Below are positions 1 to 11,418 of a DNA stretch of 64,000 nt, in pieces. The position numbers were made by a program, and so were the translations under genes. The notes beneath the pieces are model-generated. The model saw only the letters and a program-made list of their open reading frames with translations, made no database searches and was not told where the DNA came from. Positions within the stretch are counted from its first letter, which is position 1. Each line of letters begins with the position of its first letter. The stretch comes from Halomonas fontilapidosi (GTDB lineage Bacteria > Pseudomonadota > Gammaproteobacteria > Pseudomonadales > Halomonadaceae): the NCBI RefSeq assembly GCF_014192285.1, contig NZ_JACHXQ010000002.1:282968-346967 (forward strand). The letters are read 5' to 3'.

Positions 1-222
1 CTGCCGATCCGTGACAATCTGCCCGAGTATGCCGAACCGGCTCAGCGCTATTGCCCGGTGGGCGTCTACGAGGTGATCGAGGACGAGGAAGGCAAGCCCA
101 AGTTCCAGATCAATTTCCAGAACTGCATCCACTGCAAGACCTGCGACATCAAGGACCCGGCCCAGAACATCACCTGGGTGGCACCGGAAGGCGGCGGCGG
201 GCCCAACTACCCCAATATGTAA
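1..222 (+). CDS. Electron transfer flavoprotein-ubiquinone oxidoreductase, C-terminal end (partial)
   Basis: The window opens inside this gene; the last 73 codons are present, ending in TAA at 220-222. The visible protein carries the ferredoxin-like cysteine pattern of ETF-QO: one Cys in RYCPVGVYE, then [13 protein letters not shown], which supplies three more ligands of a [4Fe-4S] cluster, followed by the typical tail [19 protein letters not shown]. The enzyme is a peripheral inner-membrane flavoprotein that passes electrons from electron transfer flavoprotein to ubiquinone during fatty- and amino-acid oxidation. In Pseudomonas this gene lies near the same neighbours (etfAB, then the pilZ-holB block). 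The FAD domain lies outside the window, so only the cluster-binding end can be verified. Confidence 0.93.
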   Translation: MPIRDNLPEYAEPAQRYCPVGVYEVIEDEEGKPKFQINFQNCIHCKTCDIKDPAQNITWVAPEGGGGPNYPNM

Positions 223-306
223 GCTCGAAGCTCGACGTCACCGGAAACACTACCGCCCCCCTGCATACGCCTGGGGGGCGGTTTTCCTTCCGGCTTCAAG
301 CGTATG
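221..306. repeat. Short AGCTTC-type intergenic repeats flanking a terminator (copy 1)
   Basis: The tandem AGCTCGAAGCTCGA lies left of the terminator hairpin and CTTCCGGCTTCAAGCG lies right of it. The two sides are roughly inverted copies of each other. The same arrangement recurs at about 35405-35507 and, more loosely, at about 41556-41682, also in convergent intergenic regions. Function is unknown; it may be an extended foldback or a dispersed repeat. Confidence 0.5.
251..285 (+). terminator. Rho-independent terminator after ETF-QO
   Basis: CCGCCCCCC (253-261) pairs perfectly with GGGGGGCGG (273-281) around an 11-nt loop and is followed directly by TTTT. It begins about 30 bp after the stop codon. 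This is a classical intrinsic terminator for the plus-strand gene; sseA converges on it from the other side. Confidence 0.9.
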
Positions 307-334
307 GCGTAACGCTCCGGGCATAGCCCGGGGG

Positions 335-1165
335 TCAGTCGCCGGTGGCGATGGGACGTGATGGATCGCGAATCCATTCGCTCCAGGAGCCGGGGTAGAG
401 CCTTGGCACGGAGCGACCGGCCACCGCATAGGCGAGGAGGGTATGACAGGCGGTCACGCCGGAACCACAGTAGACAATCGACGATTCGGCCTCGGGAAGC
501 TCGTTAGCCAGCGCCTCGGGGGATTTGAAGTGGCCGTCACCGGCAAGATTGTCGGCACTGGGACGGCAAACAGCCCCGGGAATGTGTCCCGCCACAGGAT
601 CGATGGGTTCTTCCTCGCCCCGGAATCGCGCTTTCGAGCGTGCGTCGACCTTGGTCGCGGCGCTCGACAGCACCGCCGCGGCGGACACATGGCGCTCGTC
701 ATGGTAGGCCGGCTGCCAGCCGGAGGCGGCGGGCACAGCCTCGGGATCGCCGTCCTCCAGCATCTCGCCGCCTGCTGCCAGCCAGCCTCCGAGGCCCCCA
801 TCAAGGAGGCGCACGTCGGGGTGGCCCGCCCAGCAGGCCAGCATCCACCAGGCCCGTGACGCCGCCAGCTGGCCACCTCTGTCGTCGTAGACCACCACCG
901 GCTGTTGTGGTGTGAGGCCCAGGCGCTGCACCACCTCGGTGAAGGCCGCCGGTGTCGGCAGCGGATGCCGGCCGCCCTCGCCGGCAGGCCCCGCCAGGTC
1001 ACGGTCCAGGTCGAGATGATAACTGCCCGGCAGGTGCGCTTCCCACCACAGCCGACGGCCGGCATCAGGCTCGCCCAGGCGAGCACGACAATCCAGGACT
1101 CGGGGCGGGTTGGGGCCCTCGAGGGCGGCGGCCAGTGCGGTGGCCGAGATCAGCGGGCTGGTCAT
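335..1165 (-). CDS. sseA: 3-mercaptopyruvate sulfurtransferase (two-domain rhodanese)
   Basis: A 276-residue tandem rhodanese protein. It transfers sulfur from 3-mercaptopyruvate (or thiosulfate) to thiophilic acceptors in the cytoplasm. The active-site loop in the second domain reads CGSGVTAC with the catalytic Cys near residue 233; CGSGVT is the mercaptopyruvate-type signature, as opposed to CRKGVT of thiosulfate-type enzymes. The N-terminal half (DCRARL, HLPGSYHLD, VVVYDDRGG) is the inactive rhodanese repeat. The start codon overlaps the stop of the upstream helicase gene as ATGA (1162-1165), which suggests translational coupling. A small hairpin (317-331) follows the stop codon but has no U-run. 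Confidence 0.93.
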   Translation of the reverse strand: MTSPLISATALAAALEGPNPPRVLDCRARLGEPDAGRRLWWEAHLPGSYHLDLDRDLAGPAGEGGRHPLPTPAAFTEVVQRLGLTPQQPVVVYDDRGGQLAASRAWWMLACWAGHPDVRLLDGGLGGWLAAGGEMLEDGDPEAVPAASGWQPAYHDERHVSAAAVLSSAATKVDARSKARFRGEEEPIDPVAGHIPGAVCRPSADNLAGDGHFKSPEALANELPEAESSIVYCGSGVTACHTLLAYAVAGRSVPRLYPGSWSEWIRDPSRPIATGD

Positions 1166-3387
1166 GCGTTGACTCCCTCCAGCAGTTCGATGGGGGCCAG
1201 GCGAGCGATCAGGCGGCGCCGGCCGGCGTGATGGAAGCTTACCTCGATTACCGGGTTGTCCGGATCGCCTTCGACCACGCTGATCCTGCCCTCACCGAAC
1301 ACGGCGTGTCGCAGGCGCTGACCGACACGCAACCCGTCATCACCCCGGGGCTCGCCTGTCCCGCCCTGAGCGACCGGACGCGCGGCCACCACGGGCAACG
1401 ACCGGCCAAGCGCCGCCAGGTATCGGCGCACGAGCTCGGGGTCGGACACGGGCAGCGGAGGCTGAGCGTCTTCCACTCGAGCAGCGTCGAGCCGGCGTGC
1501 CAACTGCTGAGCGTCTTCCCAGGCGGATTCGGCGATAAAGCGGCTGGGACGGTGGTCTCCCCCGTCGTGGAGCAGCACCAGGCGCTCCCGCGCCCGGGTA
1601 ATGGCCACATAGAAGAGCCGACGCTCTTCCTCCAGGCGGCCCGGGGTCAGCGGGTTGTCGCGCGTATAGTGGGGAAAATCCGCCTCATTGGCACCTGCCA
1701 GCAGAACCAGGGGCCACTCCAGCCCCTTGGCACCATGCACGGTGCTGATCAGCACCCCGTCATCACGATTTTTCACCGGTCGAGAGAGCAGCTCGATGAA
1801 AGCCTCGGTGTCATTACCCAGTTCACCGGCCTGCTCGACCAGCACGTCGAGCAGGCGCACGTCCTCCTCACCCTTGTCGCGTCGGGCGGCGGCACGCTTG
1901 AGCACCTTCTCGGCCTCCACGGCCTCGACCACGTGCTCGAGCAGCTGTGCCGGGGGCCAGGTCGCTCGGCGAGGCAGCTCGCAGAGCAGGGCCCAGCGCT
2001 TCTTGAGGGTGCGTCGCTGATGTGGCTTCAGCCCGTCGAGCAGCGGATCATGACGTTCCGGCCAGCGCTGGGTCTCCGCCAGCCGATTGGACAGCGCAAC
2101 AATCCGCTCCCGGGCCACGAAGGGAGTGGGCTGGGAGAGCAGCATCGCCAGGTGTCCCGGATCCTGGAGCCGGTGCGGCTCGACGGCGAGACGCAGGTAA
2201 CCGGCCAGGGCCTCGACCAGCGGCAGCCGGAAGACGAAGCGGTCCTCCCGGGCCAGCCGAAACGGAATGCCCTCGCGAAGCAGCGCCAGCTGAAGCGGCA
2301 CCGACAGCGCCCAGCTGCGCACCAGCAGGCAGGCCTCCTCCAACCCCCGGCCTCGCTTGCGCCAGCCCCCGAGCTCCGCCAGCAATCCCTGACTGCCTTG
2401 GCTCACGGCCAGATCGGTCACCGGGTTACCGGGCGCGGCCAGACAGAGCTGGTCGGGACGCCGTCGATTGCCGGCGATGGCGTGATTGGCGGTCAGTGCC
2501 AGCGCATGCCCATGCCGGAAGGTCGTCGAGAGCGGGTAGTCGCGGGCCGCCCCGAAGGTGGCGGTAAAGTTCTCCAGCATGGTATCGGGATGGGCCCCCC
2601 GCCACTCGTAGATGCACTGGTTGGCATCGCCCACCGCCATGACCTCGGCATCGCGGCCGGCGAGCAGCGCCAGCAGGCGCTGCTGGGCGGTGTTGATGTC
2701 CTGGTACTCATCGATGATCACGTGGTCGAGGAAGCCCTGCACTCGGCCGCGCAGGCCGGCATCAGCCTCCAGCGCCAGCAGCGGGCGGTAGAGCAGGTCG
2801 GCGAAGGTCATCAGCCCCTGCTCGGCCAGCAGCCGTTCGGCATGCTCGAAGGCAAGTACGAAGTGGCCGGTTTCCTCACCGAAGTCGAGCCTGCGGTGAA
2901 GCTCGGCCGGCGAGGCCATCTCGGCCTTCACCAGCCCGCAGAAGTGAGCCAGTGCTTCGAGGCGCTCGGCTTCCAGGGCCGTCTCGCGCGCCTCGGGCGC
3001 CTCGGCCAGCGCCGCCAACGTCGCCTGACGCAGCAGCCGTTCGAGCTGCCAGTCGGCGGTAAGTAGCTGGCGTGGGGTCAGCGCCCCCCAGCGGGTCAGG
3101 CTGGCGGTCAGCCGGTGGCCGAGCGAGTGGAAGGTGCGCACATCCGGCAGCGCCTGACCAGCCGGGGCCAGCTCAAGCAGGCGCGCCTGGAAGTCTTCAC
3201 GGGCCGAGCGGTTGAACATCAGTACCAGGAGGCGCGCCGGAGGCACTCCCTGAGCGAGCAGATGCAGCACCCGAGCGACCATCGTCGTGGTCTTGCCGGC
3301 ACCGGCCACCGCCGCGACGCGGGCGTGTCCGCGATCATGGTCGACCACGGCACGTTGTTCGGGCGTCAGCCGGCGGATCAGGGTCAT
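1162..3387 (-). CDS. UvrD/Rep-family superfamily 1 DNA helicase
   Basis: A 741-residue ATP-dependent helicase. Visible motifs in order: Q-motif region LTPEQRAVV near residue 8, Walker A AVAGAGKTT near 26-34, Walker B IIDEYQDIN near 225, motif III/IV YPLSTTFRHG, motif V VHGAKGLEW, and motif VI AITRARERL. The last 55 residues (VGQRLRHAVFGEGRI...) form the Tudor-like tail seen in UvrD/PcrA relatives. It is a UvrD-like paralogue rather than UvrD itself, since it is fused into an operon with DUF1285 and sseA; the exact repair or replication role cannot be told from sequence. Its start overlaps the stop of the upstream gene by ATGA. Confidence 0.9.
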   Translation of the reverse strand: MTLIRRLTPEQRAVVDHDRGHARVAAVAGAGKTTTMVARVLHLLAQGVPPARLLVLMFNRSAREDFQARLLELAPAGQALPDVRTFHSLGHRLTASLTRWGALTPRQLLTADWQLERLLRQATLAALAEAPEARETALEAERLEALAHFCGLVKAEMASPAELHRRLDFGEETGHFVLAFEHAERLLAEQGLMTFADLLYRPLLALEADAGLRGRVQGFLDHVIIDEYQDINTAQQRLLALLAGRDAEVMAVGDANQCIYEWRGAHPDTMLENFTATFGAARDYPLSTTFRHGHALALTANHAIAGNRRRPDQLCLAAPGNPVTDLAVSQGSQGLLAELGGWRKRGRGLEEACLLVRSWALSVPLQLALLREGIPFRLAREDRFVFRLPLVEALAGYLRLAVEPHRLQDPGHLAMLLSQPTPFVARERIVALSNRLAETQRWPERHDPLLDGLKPHQRRTLKKRWALLCELPRRATWPPAQLLEHVVEAVEAEKVLKRAAARRDKGEEDVRLLDVLVEQAGELGNDTEAFIELLSRPVKNRDDGVLISTVHGAKGLEWPLVLLAGANEADFPHYTRDNPLTPGRLEEERRLFYVAITRARERLVLLHDGGDHRPSRFIAESAWEDAQQLARRLDAARVEDAQPPLPVSDPELVRRYLAALGRSLPVVAARPVAQGGTGEPRGDDGLRVGQRLRHAVFGEGRISVVEGDPDNPVIEVSFHHAGRRRLIARLAPIELLEGVNA

Positions 3388-3956
3388 GGCACCTCGCCCT
3401 CGGCCATCGCGCCGGCATCAAGCCGCCCCAGGGGCTGCCAGATGCCCTGGCTGGTCAGGCCAAGCTCGAGGGTACCGTCGCCGAGCTCCCGGGTCTCGGC
3501 CTGCTCCACCAGTCGGTAGTAGACGTTGCGCCCCAGCCTCGCCGCGAGCCCGAAGCGCACCCTCACCTCCGGCACCGTCTCGCCGGCCGGGGTCTGGCTG
3601 AGTTCCAGACGATGGGCGTCGCCAAGCGCCAGACGGTCGCCGACATTGGTGGTCAGCCACCAGGTGCCGTCCTGCTCCCGCTCGGCATCTACCACCAGGA
3701 AAGGCCGGTCCTCGACCCGGATTCGCTGCCACTCGACCGGCGTCACCAGCAGGTAGTCACCGTCGGGTTCGCGGCGCAGGATGGTCGAGAGCAGGCGCAC
3801 CAGCCGCGGCCGGGCAATGGGCCTGCCCTCGTGAATCCAGCGCCCATCGGTGGCGATGGTGAGGTCCATCTCGCCCCCGTGTTCGGGGTGCCAGCGATCA
3901 ACGGGAGGCACCTCACCGTCGGGGTCGATCTGAGCCAGCAGCGGGTCGAGTTGCAT
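3384..3956 (-). CDS. DUF1285 family protein
   Basis: A 190-residue cytoplasmic protein matching the DUF1285 family by its N-terminal pattern (PPVDRWHPEHGGEMDLTI, followed by DGRWIHEGRPIARPRLVRLL) and the VTPVEWQRIRVEDRPF block. Its function is unknown. The reading frame stays open further upstream, to 4187, but that would run into tatD. The ATG at 3954-3956 is chosen because GGAGGAG lies just upstream of it. It heads a three-gene operon with the helicase and sseA. No catalytic motif is evident to me. Confidence 0.82.
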   Translation of the reverse strand: MQLDPLLAQIDPDGEVPPVDRWHPEHGGEMDLTIATDGRWIHEGRPIARPRLVRLLSTILRREPDGDYLLVTPVEWQRIRVEDRPFLVVDAEREQDGTWWLTTNVGDRLALGDAHRLELSQTPAGETVPEVRVRFGLAARLGRNVYYRLVEQAETRELGDGTLELGLTSQGIWQPLGRLDAGAMAEGEVP

Positions 3957-4002
3957 GATGCGCCCTCCTCCGGGCTTCGGAAGACAGGGGGATGACGATA
4001 GT

Positions 4003-4848
4003 CTAGACCAGCCCGGCGGAGCGTAACGCCTCGCGTACCTCACCGGGAGCGTCCGGTGCCGCGGCACGGAAAAGCCGGTAGAAGTTGGCCGTGGTCTGGG
4101 CCGCGACCTCCGCAATGCTGATGCCCCGAGCCTCGGCAATGCACTCGGCAACCTCCACCACCCAGGCGGGCTCATTGGGCTTGCCACGATACGGCACCGG
4201 CGCCAGGTAAGGGCTGTCGGTTTCGATCAGCAGACGATCCAGCGGCAGGCGCCGTGCCAGATCGCGAAGCGACTCGGCGTTGCGAAAGGTCACGATGCCG
4301 GATAGCGAAATGTAGAAGCCATGGCGTACCGCCTCCCGGGCCATCTCCAGGTCCTCGGTAAAGCAGTGCAGTACACCACCTACCGCCGGGTCAGTATGCT
4401 CGCGAATCAAGGCCAGGGTATCGTCACGGGCCTCGCGGGTATGGATGATCACCGGCAATTCGAGTTCATTGGCGGCTATCAGCTGGCAGCGGAACCGCTC
4501 GCGCTGCACGTCTCGGGCGGGCACTCTGTCGGGCGCCTTGTCGAGGTAATGGTAATCCAGGCCACATTCGCCGATGGCCACGGCAGCGAAGCGTTCGGCG
4601 GCTTCCTTAACCGCGGCGACGCTCGGCTCCTCGGCCAGGTGCTGCAACGGATGGACACCGGCGGAAATCACCACGTCGTCGTGAGACCGCGCGATCTCGG
4701 CCAGCGCGGGCATGCCCTCCAGGGTCACCGCGATGGCCAGGAACTGGCGGACGTTCCTGGCGCGGGCGGCATCCAGGACGGCGGACAGGTCGCCGCCATG
4801 GGTGCCGGGATCGAGACGGTCGAGATGGCAATGGGAATCGACAAACAT
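4003..4848 (-). CDS. tatD: TatD-family metal-dependent hydrolase/DNase
   Basis: A 281-residue TIM-barrel hydrolase. Metal ligands are visible in order: DSHCHLD (His6, His8), IGECGLDYHY (Glu), VIIHTREA (His), LHCFTE (His) and IETDSPYLAPVPYRGKPNEP (Asp). These define the TatD/YcfH family, whose members have 3'-5' DNase activity; the precise physiological role of the YcfH-type branch is unsettled. In many gammaproteobacteria it sits beside holB, tmk and pilZ, as here. A 77-bp gap separates it from pilZ. Confidence 0.9.
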   Translation of the reverse strand: MFVDSHCHLDRLDPGTHGGDLSAVLDAARARNVRQFLAIAVTLEGMPALAEIARSHDDVVISAGVHPLQHLAEEPSVAAVKEAAERFAAVAIGECGLDYHYLDKAPDRVPARDVQRERFRCQLIAANELELPVIIHTREARDDTLALIREHTDPAVGGVLHCFTEDLEMAREAVRHGFYISLSGIVTFRNAESLRDLARRLPLDRLLIETDSPYLAPVPYRGKPNEPAWVVEVAECIAEARGISIAEVAAQTTANFYRLFRAAAPDAPGEVREALRSAGLV

Positions 4849-4901
4849 GGGATACCGCTTGTTAGGTGTGAGGGGATAAAACGTGACACTGAGCCATCAG
4901 G

Positions 4902-4926
4902 AACTTGCTCCTTGTTCCTTGCTCAT
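4902..4926. repeat. Short direct repeat TGCTCCTTGTTCCTTGCT in the pilZ-tatD gap
   Basis: The run CTTGCTCCTTGTTCCTTGCTC is a threefold iteration of a CTTGYTC-like unit in the short intergenic gap. A reverse-complement relative, GCAAGGAGCAAGGCAGG, occurs at about 41557-41575. Function unknown. Confidence 0.45.
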
Positions 4927-5261
4927 CAGAGCGTGTAGGTCGGGGCTCCCTTGTCGAGCTGGCCGGCCAGCAGGGTCTCGATGCGATCGCGTACGGCCTG
5001 ATCCTCGGCACTGAAATGGATACCGATGCCCGGTACCCGCCGACCGGCGACCCCCTCCGGCGACACCCAGACCACCTGGCCGGTCACCGGGACCCGCTCG
5101 GCATCGCCGGGAAGCATGAGCAGCAGGAAGACCTCCTGGCCCAACTCGTAGCGCTCCCGCGTAGGCACGAAGATACCGCCACGCTCCAGCACCGGCATGT
5201 AGGCCGAGAGCAGGGTCGGGACGTCCTGGATGGTCAGGGAGAGCGCTTTCTGGGCGGCCAT
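4926..5261 (-). CDS. pilZ: PilZ-domain protein, type IV pilus-associated PilZ type
   Basis: A 111-residue single PilZ domain, close in length and sequence to Pseudomonas PilZ: AYMPVLERGGIFVPT, LGQEVFLLLMLP, VTGQVVWVSPEGV, GIGIHF. Like that protein it lacks the RxxxR motif used for cyclic-di-GMP binding, so it is probably a non-binding orphan PilZ that acts through protein partners (PilB/FimX in other species). Known role: type IV pilus biogenesis, but no pil genes are in this window. The start has GAGGAGG 4-5 nt upstream. It lies downstream of holB in the tmk-holB-pilZ order conserved in Pseudomonas. Confidence 0.88.
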   Translation of the reverse strand: MAAQKALSLTIQDVPTLLSAYMPVLERGGIFVPTRERYELGQEVFLLLMLPGDAERVPVTGQVVWVSPEGVAGRRVPGIGIHFSAEDQAVRDRIETLLAGQLDKGAPTYTL

Positions 5262-5288
5262 GGAGCCTCCTCATTCAGAGCACAACGG

Positions 5289-7988
<2,700 letters not shown>

Positions 7989-8843
7989 TCAGTCATCAAG
8001 CCATGCCGGGTACCCCAGCAGCGCATGAGCCACCGCCTGCAGCCGGCGATGCTCCGCGCCGATAGGCCAGCAGTTCAGGACCTCTCCCTCGGCCCCGTCC
8101 AGTCGCGCTACCGGCCAGACCCCCTGCAGCGAGTTGCCGATCCAGACGGCCTCGGCACTGGCCATCACGTCGGGCACGGCATCGACTTCCGACATCGGGA
8201 GGCGCTCGAGCAGCTCGGCCCGCAGCGTACCAGCAACGCCACAGCGATCCAGGCGCGGTGTCTCCAGATGCCCATTGCGCTGCCAGAAGAGGTTCATGCA
8301 GGTGGCCTCTATCAACCGGCCCTCGCTGTCGCAGAGCACTCCCTCGGCAATATCGGCGTCCGTCCACTCACCCCGGGCCAGCACATTTTCAAGCCGGTTG
8401 AGGTGCTTGAAGCCAGCGAGGGCCGGCTGAATGCCCAGTTGCAGGCGACAGAGGCGGACTCGCACCCCCGACGCCCAACGGGCTGGAGCGGGCGCAAAAG
8501 GTAACAGTTGCCAACGCAGGCGGGGAGTGGGCGCCGCGGGAGGCGCGTAGCCACGGCCGCCACTGCCGCGGCTCAGGATCAGCTTGAGGACCGCGAGCCC
8601 CCGGCCCGCCTGGGACAGCGGGCGTTCCAGCATATCCCGCTGCGGCAGGGGAATTCCCAGCACCCGACAGCCCCAGGTCAGGCGAGCCAGGTGGGCCTCC
8701 CACAGCTGCGGCTTACCATCCCGCACCAGCACGGTCTCGAAGAGCCCATCGCCATAACCAATGCCACGGTCGTCGAGCGGCCACGCCTCTGACGTGGCCG
8801 CTGCCTCGGTGTGTTCCCGCTCGGGGCTCACATCAGGACTCAC
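7989..8843 (-). CDS. pabC: Aminodeoxychorismate lyase
   Basis: A 284-residue PLP fold-type IV enzyme that converts 4-amino-4-deoxychorismate to p-aminobenzoate in folate synthesis. Supporting motifs are [41 protein letters not shown] (PLP lysine) and [10 protein letters not shown]. The N-terminus carries about 20 extra polar residues compared with E. coli PabC, caused by a start codon that overlaps the fabF stop (ATGA). A start further downstream would lose this coupling, so the longer form is kept with some doubt. Confidence 0.9.
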   Translation of the reverse strand: MSPDVSPEREHTEAAATSEAWPLDDRGIGYGDGLFETVLVRDGKPQLWEAHLARLTWGCRVLGIPLPQRDMLERPLSQAGRGLAVLKLILSRGSGGRGYAPPAAPTPRLRWQLLPFAPAPARWASGVRVRLCRLQLGIQPALAGFKHLNRLENVLARGEWTDADIAEGVLCDSEGRLIEATCMNLFWQRNGHLETPRLDRCGVAGTLRAELLERLPMSEVDAVPDVMASAEAVWIGNSLQGVWPVARLDGAEGEVLNCWPIGAEHRRLQAVAHALLGYPAWLDD

Positions 8844-10078
8844 ACCCGCGAGAAGACCAGGGTGCCGTTGGTACCGCCGAAGCCAAAGGAGTTCGACAGA
8901 CTGACGTCGACCTTCATCTCGCGCGCCGTGTGGGGGACATAATCGAGACGGCAGCCTTCCTGGGGGTTGTCCAGGTTAATGGTCGGCGGTGCGACCTGGT
9001 CGCGGATGGCCAGCACGCTGAATACCGCCTCGACGGCCCCGGCTGCCCCCAACAGATGGCCGATCATCGACTTGGTAGAGCTGACGGCCACTGTCTTCGC
9101 GGCGTCTCCCATTACCGCCTCGACGGCACGACTCTCGGCCAGGTCGCCGTGCGCGGTCGAGGTACCGTGGGCATTGATATAGTCGACGGCCGATGCGTCA
9201 ATGCCGGCATCACGGATCGCATTGCGCATGGACCGAGCAGCGCCATGGCCATCTTCCGGTGGCGCCGTCATGTGGTAGGCATCGTCACTCATGCCAAAGC
9301 CGGTGAGTTCGGCGTAGATGGTGGCTCCCCTCGCCTTGGCCTGCTCGTACTCCTCGAGGACGATCACGCCGGCCCCATCGGAGAGCACGAAGCCGTCACG
9401 CTCACGGTCCCAGGGGCGACTCGCCGCGGCCGGGTCCTCGTTACGGGTGGAGAGCGCCCGAGCCGCCGAAAAGCCCCCCAGGCCCAGCGGCGTGGTCGCC
9501 ATCTCGGCGCCCCCGCAGACCATCACGTCGGCATCGCCGTAGGCGATGGTTCGGGCACTGTAGCCGATGTTGTGAGTCCCGGTGGTACAGGCCGTGGTGA
9601 TGGCGATATTGGGCCCGCGAAAGCCGTGCTGGATCGCCAGGTTGCCGGAGATCATGTTGATGATCGAACCAGGCACGAAGAACGGCGAGATCCGCCGCGC
9701 CCCACCCTTGAGCAGGGCGCTATGGTTATGCTCGATCATCGGCAGGCCACCGATGCCCGACCCGATGGCCACGCCGATACGATCCGCATTGCCTTCGTGA
9801 CACTCGATCCCGGCATCCTGAATCGCCTGCCCACCGGCGGCCATTCCGTACTGGATGAAGAGGTCCATCTTGCGGGCCTCCTTGGGATTCAGATAAGGAC
9901 TGATGTCGAAATCCTTCACCGACCCGCCGAAGCGCGTGCTGAAAGCGCTGACATCGAAGTGTTCGATGGGCGAGATACCGCTCTTGCCAGCCAGGATATT
10001 GGCCCAGCTCTCCGTCACGGTATTTCCCACCGGCGTGACCAGCCCGAGACCGGTCACTACAACCCTTCTACGAGACAT
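8840..10078 (-). CDS. fabF: 3-oxoacyl-[acyl-carrier-protein] synthase II
   Basis: A 412-residue condensing enzyme (KAS II) that elongates acyl-ACP with malonyl-ACP and controls the C16:1 to C18:1 step. The catalytic triad is visible: Cys near 164 in [10 protein letters not shown], His in [11 protein letters not shown], His in [12 protein letters not shown]; the C-terminal [14 protein letters not shown] loop is present. An upstream in-frame start exists at 10108, but the ATG at 10078 has GGAGG at 7 nt and gives the normal [12 protein letters not shown] start. A 14-bp hairpin lies between acpP and fabF and may lower fabF expression relative to acpP. Confidence 0.96.
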   Translation of the reverse strand: MSRRRVVVTGLGLVTPVGNTVTESWANILAGKSGISPIEHFDVSAFSTRFGGSVKDFDISPYLNPKEARKMDLFIQYGMAAGGQAIQDAGIECHEGNADRIGVAIGSGIGGLPMIEHNHSALLKGGARRISPFFVPGSIINMISGNLAIQHGFRGPNIAITTACTTGTHNIGYSARTIAYGDADVMVCGGAEMATTPLGLGGFSAARALSTRNEDPAAASRPWDRERDGFVLSDGAGVIVLEEYEQAKARGATIYAELTGFGMSDDAYHMTAPPEDGHGAARSMRNAIRDAGIDASAVDYINAHGTSTAHGDLAESRAVEAVMGDAAKTVAVSSTKSMIGHLLGAAGAVEAVFSVLAIRDQVAPPTINLDNPQEGCRLDYVPHTAREMKVDVSLSNSFGFGGTNGTLVFSRV

Positions 10079-10196
10079 CAGCTTTCCTCCACACAACCTG
10101 GGTGACACGACCCCGACACGGGATCATCATTACGCGCATTATAACCGAGTCTCTCCGACCTGTGCGGGCTCGGCAAGCTTCCGCGCCGCATAGCAC

Positions 10197-10228
10197 GAGA
10201 GCCGTCCTGCCTGGGCAGGACGGCTCTC
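10197..10228. terminator. Strong hairpin between acpP and fabF (attenuator-like)
   Basis: GAGAGCCGTCCTGC (10197-10210) pairs perfectly with GCAGGACGGCTCTC (10215-10228) around the loop CTGG. There is no U-run on either side, so it may act as a partial terminator or an RNA-stabilising end for the abundant acpP transcript. Nothing else is visible in the roughly 200-bp acpP-fabF gap. Confidence 0.65.
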
Positions 10229-10278
10229 CACGGGGAACAGATCCCCGGACGCCTCAACGAGCGGTATCGACCGCCACC

Positions 10279-10512
10279 TTACTGGTGGGCGTTGACGTAG
10301 TCGATAGCTTCCTGGACGGTCGTGATCTTCTCAGCTTCTTCGTCGGGAATCTCGGTATCGAATTCCTCTTCAAGCGCCATCACCAGCTCGACGGTATCCA
10401 GGGAATCGGCGCCGAGATCTTCGGTGAAGGAAGAGGAGTTCTGGATGTCTTCTTCCTTGACGTTCAGACGCTCGGCCACAACCTTCTTCACGCGCTCTTC
10501 GATGGTGCTCAT
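10279..10512 (-). CDS. acpP: Acyl carrier protein
   Basis: A 77-residue acidic carrier of growing acyl chains. The phosphopantetheine attachment Ser37 lies in [12 protein letters not shown], as in E. coli AcpP, and helix II residues that contact partner enzymes are conserved. It is placed between fabG and fabF as in most gammaproteobacteria. A promoter-like sequence lies about 90 bp upstream and a 14-bp hairpin lies downstream, consistent with separate, high-level expression. Confidence 0.98.
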   Translation of the reverse strand: MSTIEERVKKVVAERLNVKEEDIQNSSSFTEDLGADSLDTVELVMALEEEFDTEIPDEEAEKITTVQEAIDYVNAHQ

Positions 10513-10598
10513 TATGACGTACTCCAGTCGTTCACATTGGCCGTTCGGAGAACCAGCCGTTAAAGATCCAGATCCGCTAGCCGGAAGCTGTGGGGTAG

Positions 10599-10625
10599 TT
10601 TATAGACGCCCCCGGGCCGGCGCAA
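10599..10625 (-). promoter_or_regulatory. Possible sigma-70 promoter for acpP
   Basis: Reading the minus strand, TTGCGC (10625-10620) and TATAAA (10604-10599) are separated by 15 bp. The spacing is shorter than the 17-bp optimum, so this is tentative. It lies just after the fabG stop codon and would give a leader of about 80 nt for acpP. Confidence 0.4.
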
Positions 10626-10644
10626 CCGCCTCACTCGGGAGGCA

Positions 10645-11388
10645 TCAACGCATGTTCATACCGCCGTTGACATGCAGAGTTTCACCAGTGATGTACCCCG
10701 CCGTATCGCCGGTCAGAAAGCCCACTGCCGCGGCGATTTCTTCGGGATCACCGAGCCGTGACAGAGGAATCTGGCCAAGCAATGCCTTGTGCTGCTCCTC
10801 CGGCAGGGACCCGGTCATGTCGGTGGCAATAAAGCCTGGCGCCACGGCATTGACGGTAATGGCACGCGAGGCCACTTCACGAGCCAGGGCGCGGGTAAAA
10901 CCCTCCATGCCTGCCTTGGCGGCAGCATAGTTGGTCTGTCCGAGATTGCCCATGGTAGCGACCACTGAACTGATCGAGACGATACGGCCAAAGCGGGCCC
11001 GGGTCATGCCGCGCAGACAGGCCTTGCTGACACGATAGACCGACTTGAGGTTGGTATCGATTACCGCATCCCACTCGTCTTCCTTCATGCGCATCAATAA
11101 GTTATCGCGAGTGATGCCAGCATTGTTGACCAGAATGGTCGGCGCACCGAACTCCTCGCTGATCGCCTTGATCAAGGCATCGACGCTGGCCTGATCGGTG
11201 ACGTCCAGCGGGCGACCGGCTCCCTCGATTCCTGCCTCCGCAAGGTCGGCATCAATGCGCTCGGCACCGGCATCGGTGGTGGCCGTGCCGATCACGATAC
11301 GCCCCTGGCGACCCAGTTCGTGGGCGATGGCGCGACCGATGCCGCGACTGGCCCCGGTGATCAGGGCGACTCTTCGCTCGATTGTCAT
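10645..11388 (-). CDS. fabG: 3-oxoacyl-[acyl-carrier-protein] reductase
   Basis: A 247-residue classical short-chain dehydrogenase that reduces beta-ketoacyl-ACP with NADPH. Visible are the cofactor motif TGASRGIG (residues 11-18), NNAG, and the catalytic Ser-Tyr-Lys set in VSISSVVATMGNLGQ and NYAAAKAG. The C-terminal DTAGYITGETLHVNGGM is typical of FabG. It sits between fabD and acpP. Confidence 0.97.
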   Translation of the reverse strand: MTIERRVALITGASRGIGRAIAHELGRQGRIVIGTATTDAGAERIDADLAEAGIEGAGRPLDVTDQASVDALIKAISEEFGAPTILVNNAGITRDNLLMRMKEDEWDAVIDTNLKSVYRVSKACLRGMTRARFGRIVSISSVVATMGNLGQTNYAAAKAGMEGFTRALAREVASRAITVNAVAPGFIATDMTGSLPEEQHKALLGQIPLSRLGDPEEIAAAVGFLTGDTAGYITGETLHVNGGMNMR

Positions 11389-11418
11389 GGTCTCTTCCGT
11401 CTAGCTCCGGGAGATGGA

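Noticed and set aside
316..331. Hairpin after sseA as an intrinsic terminator
   Set aside because: CCGGGC-ATA-GCCCGG is short with a 3-nt loop and no U-run; noted only.
952..3066. 704-codon open frame on the plus strand
   Set aside because: It lies wholly antisense to the helicase gene with all its motifs; its translation has no recognisable domain. Long antisense frames are expected at this GC content.
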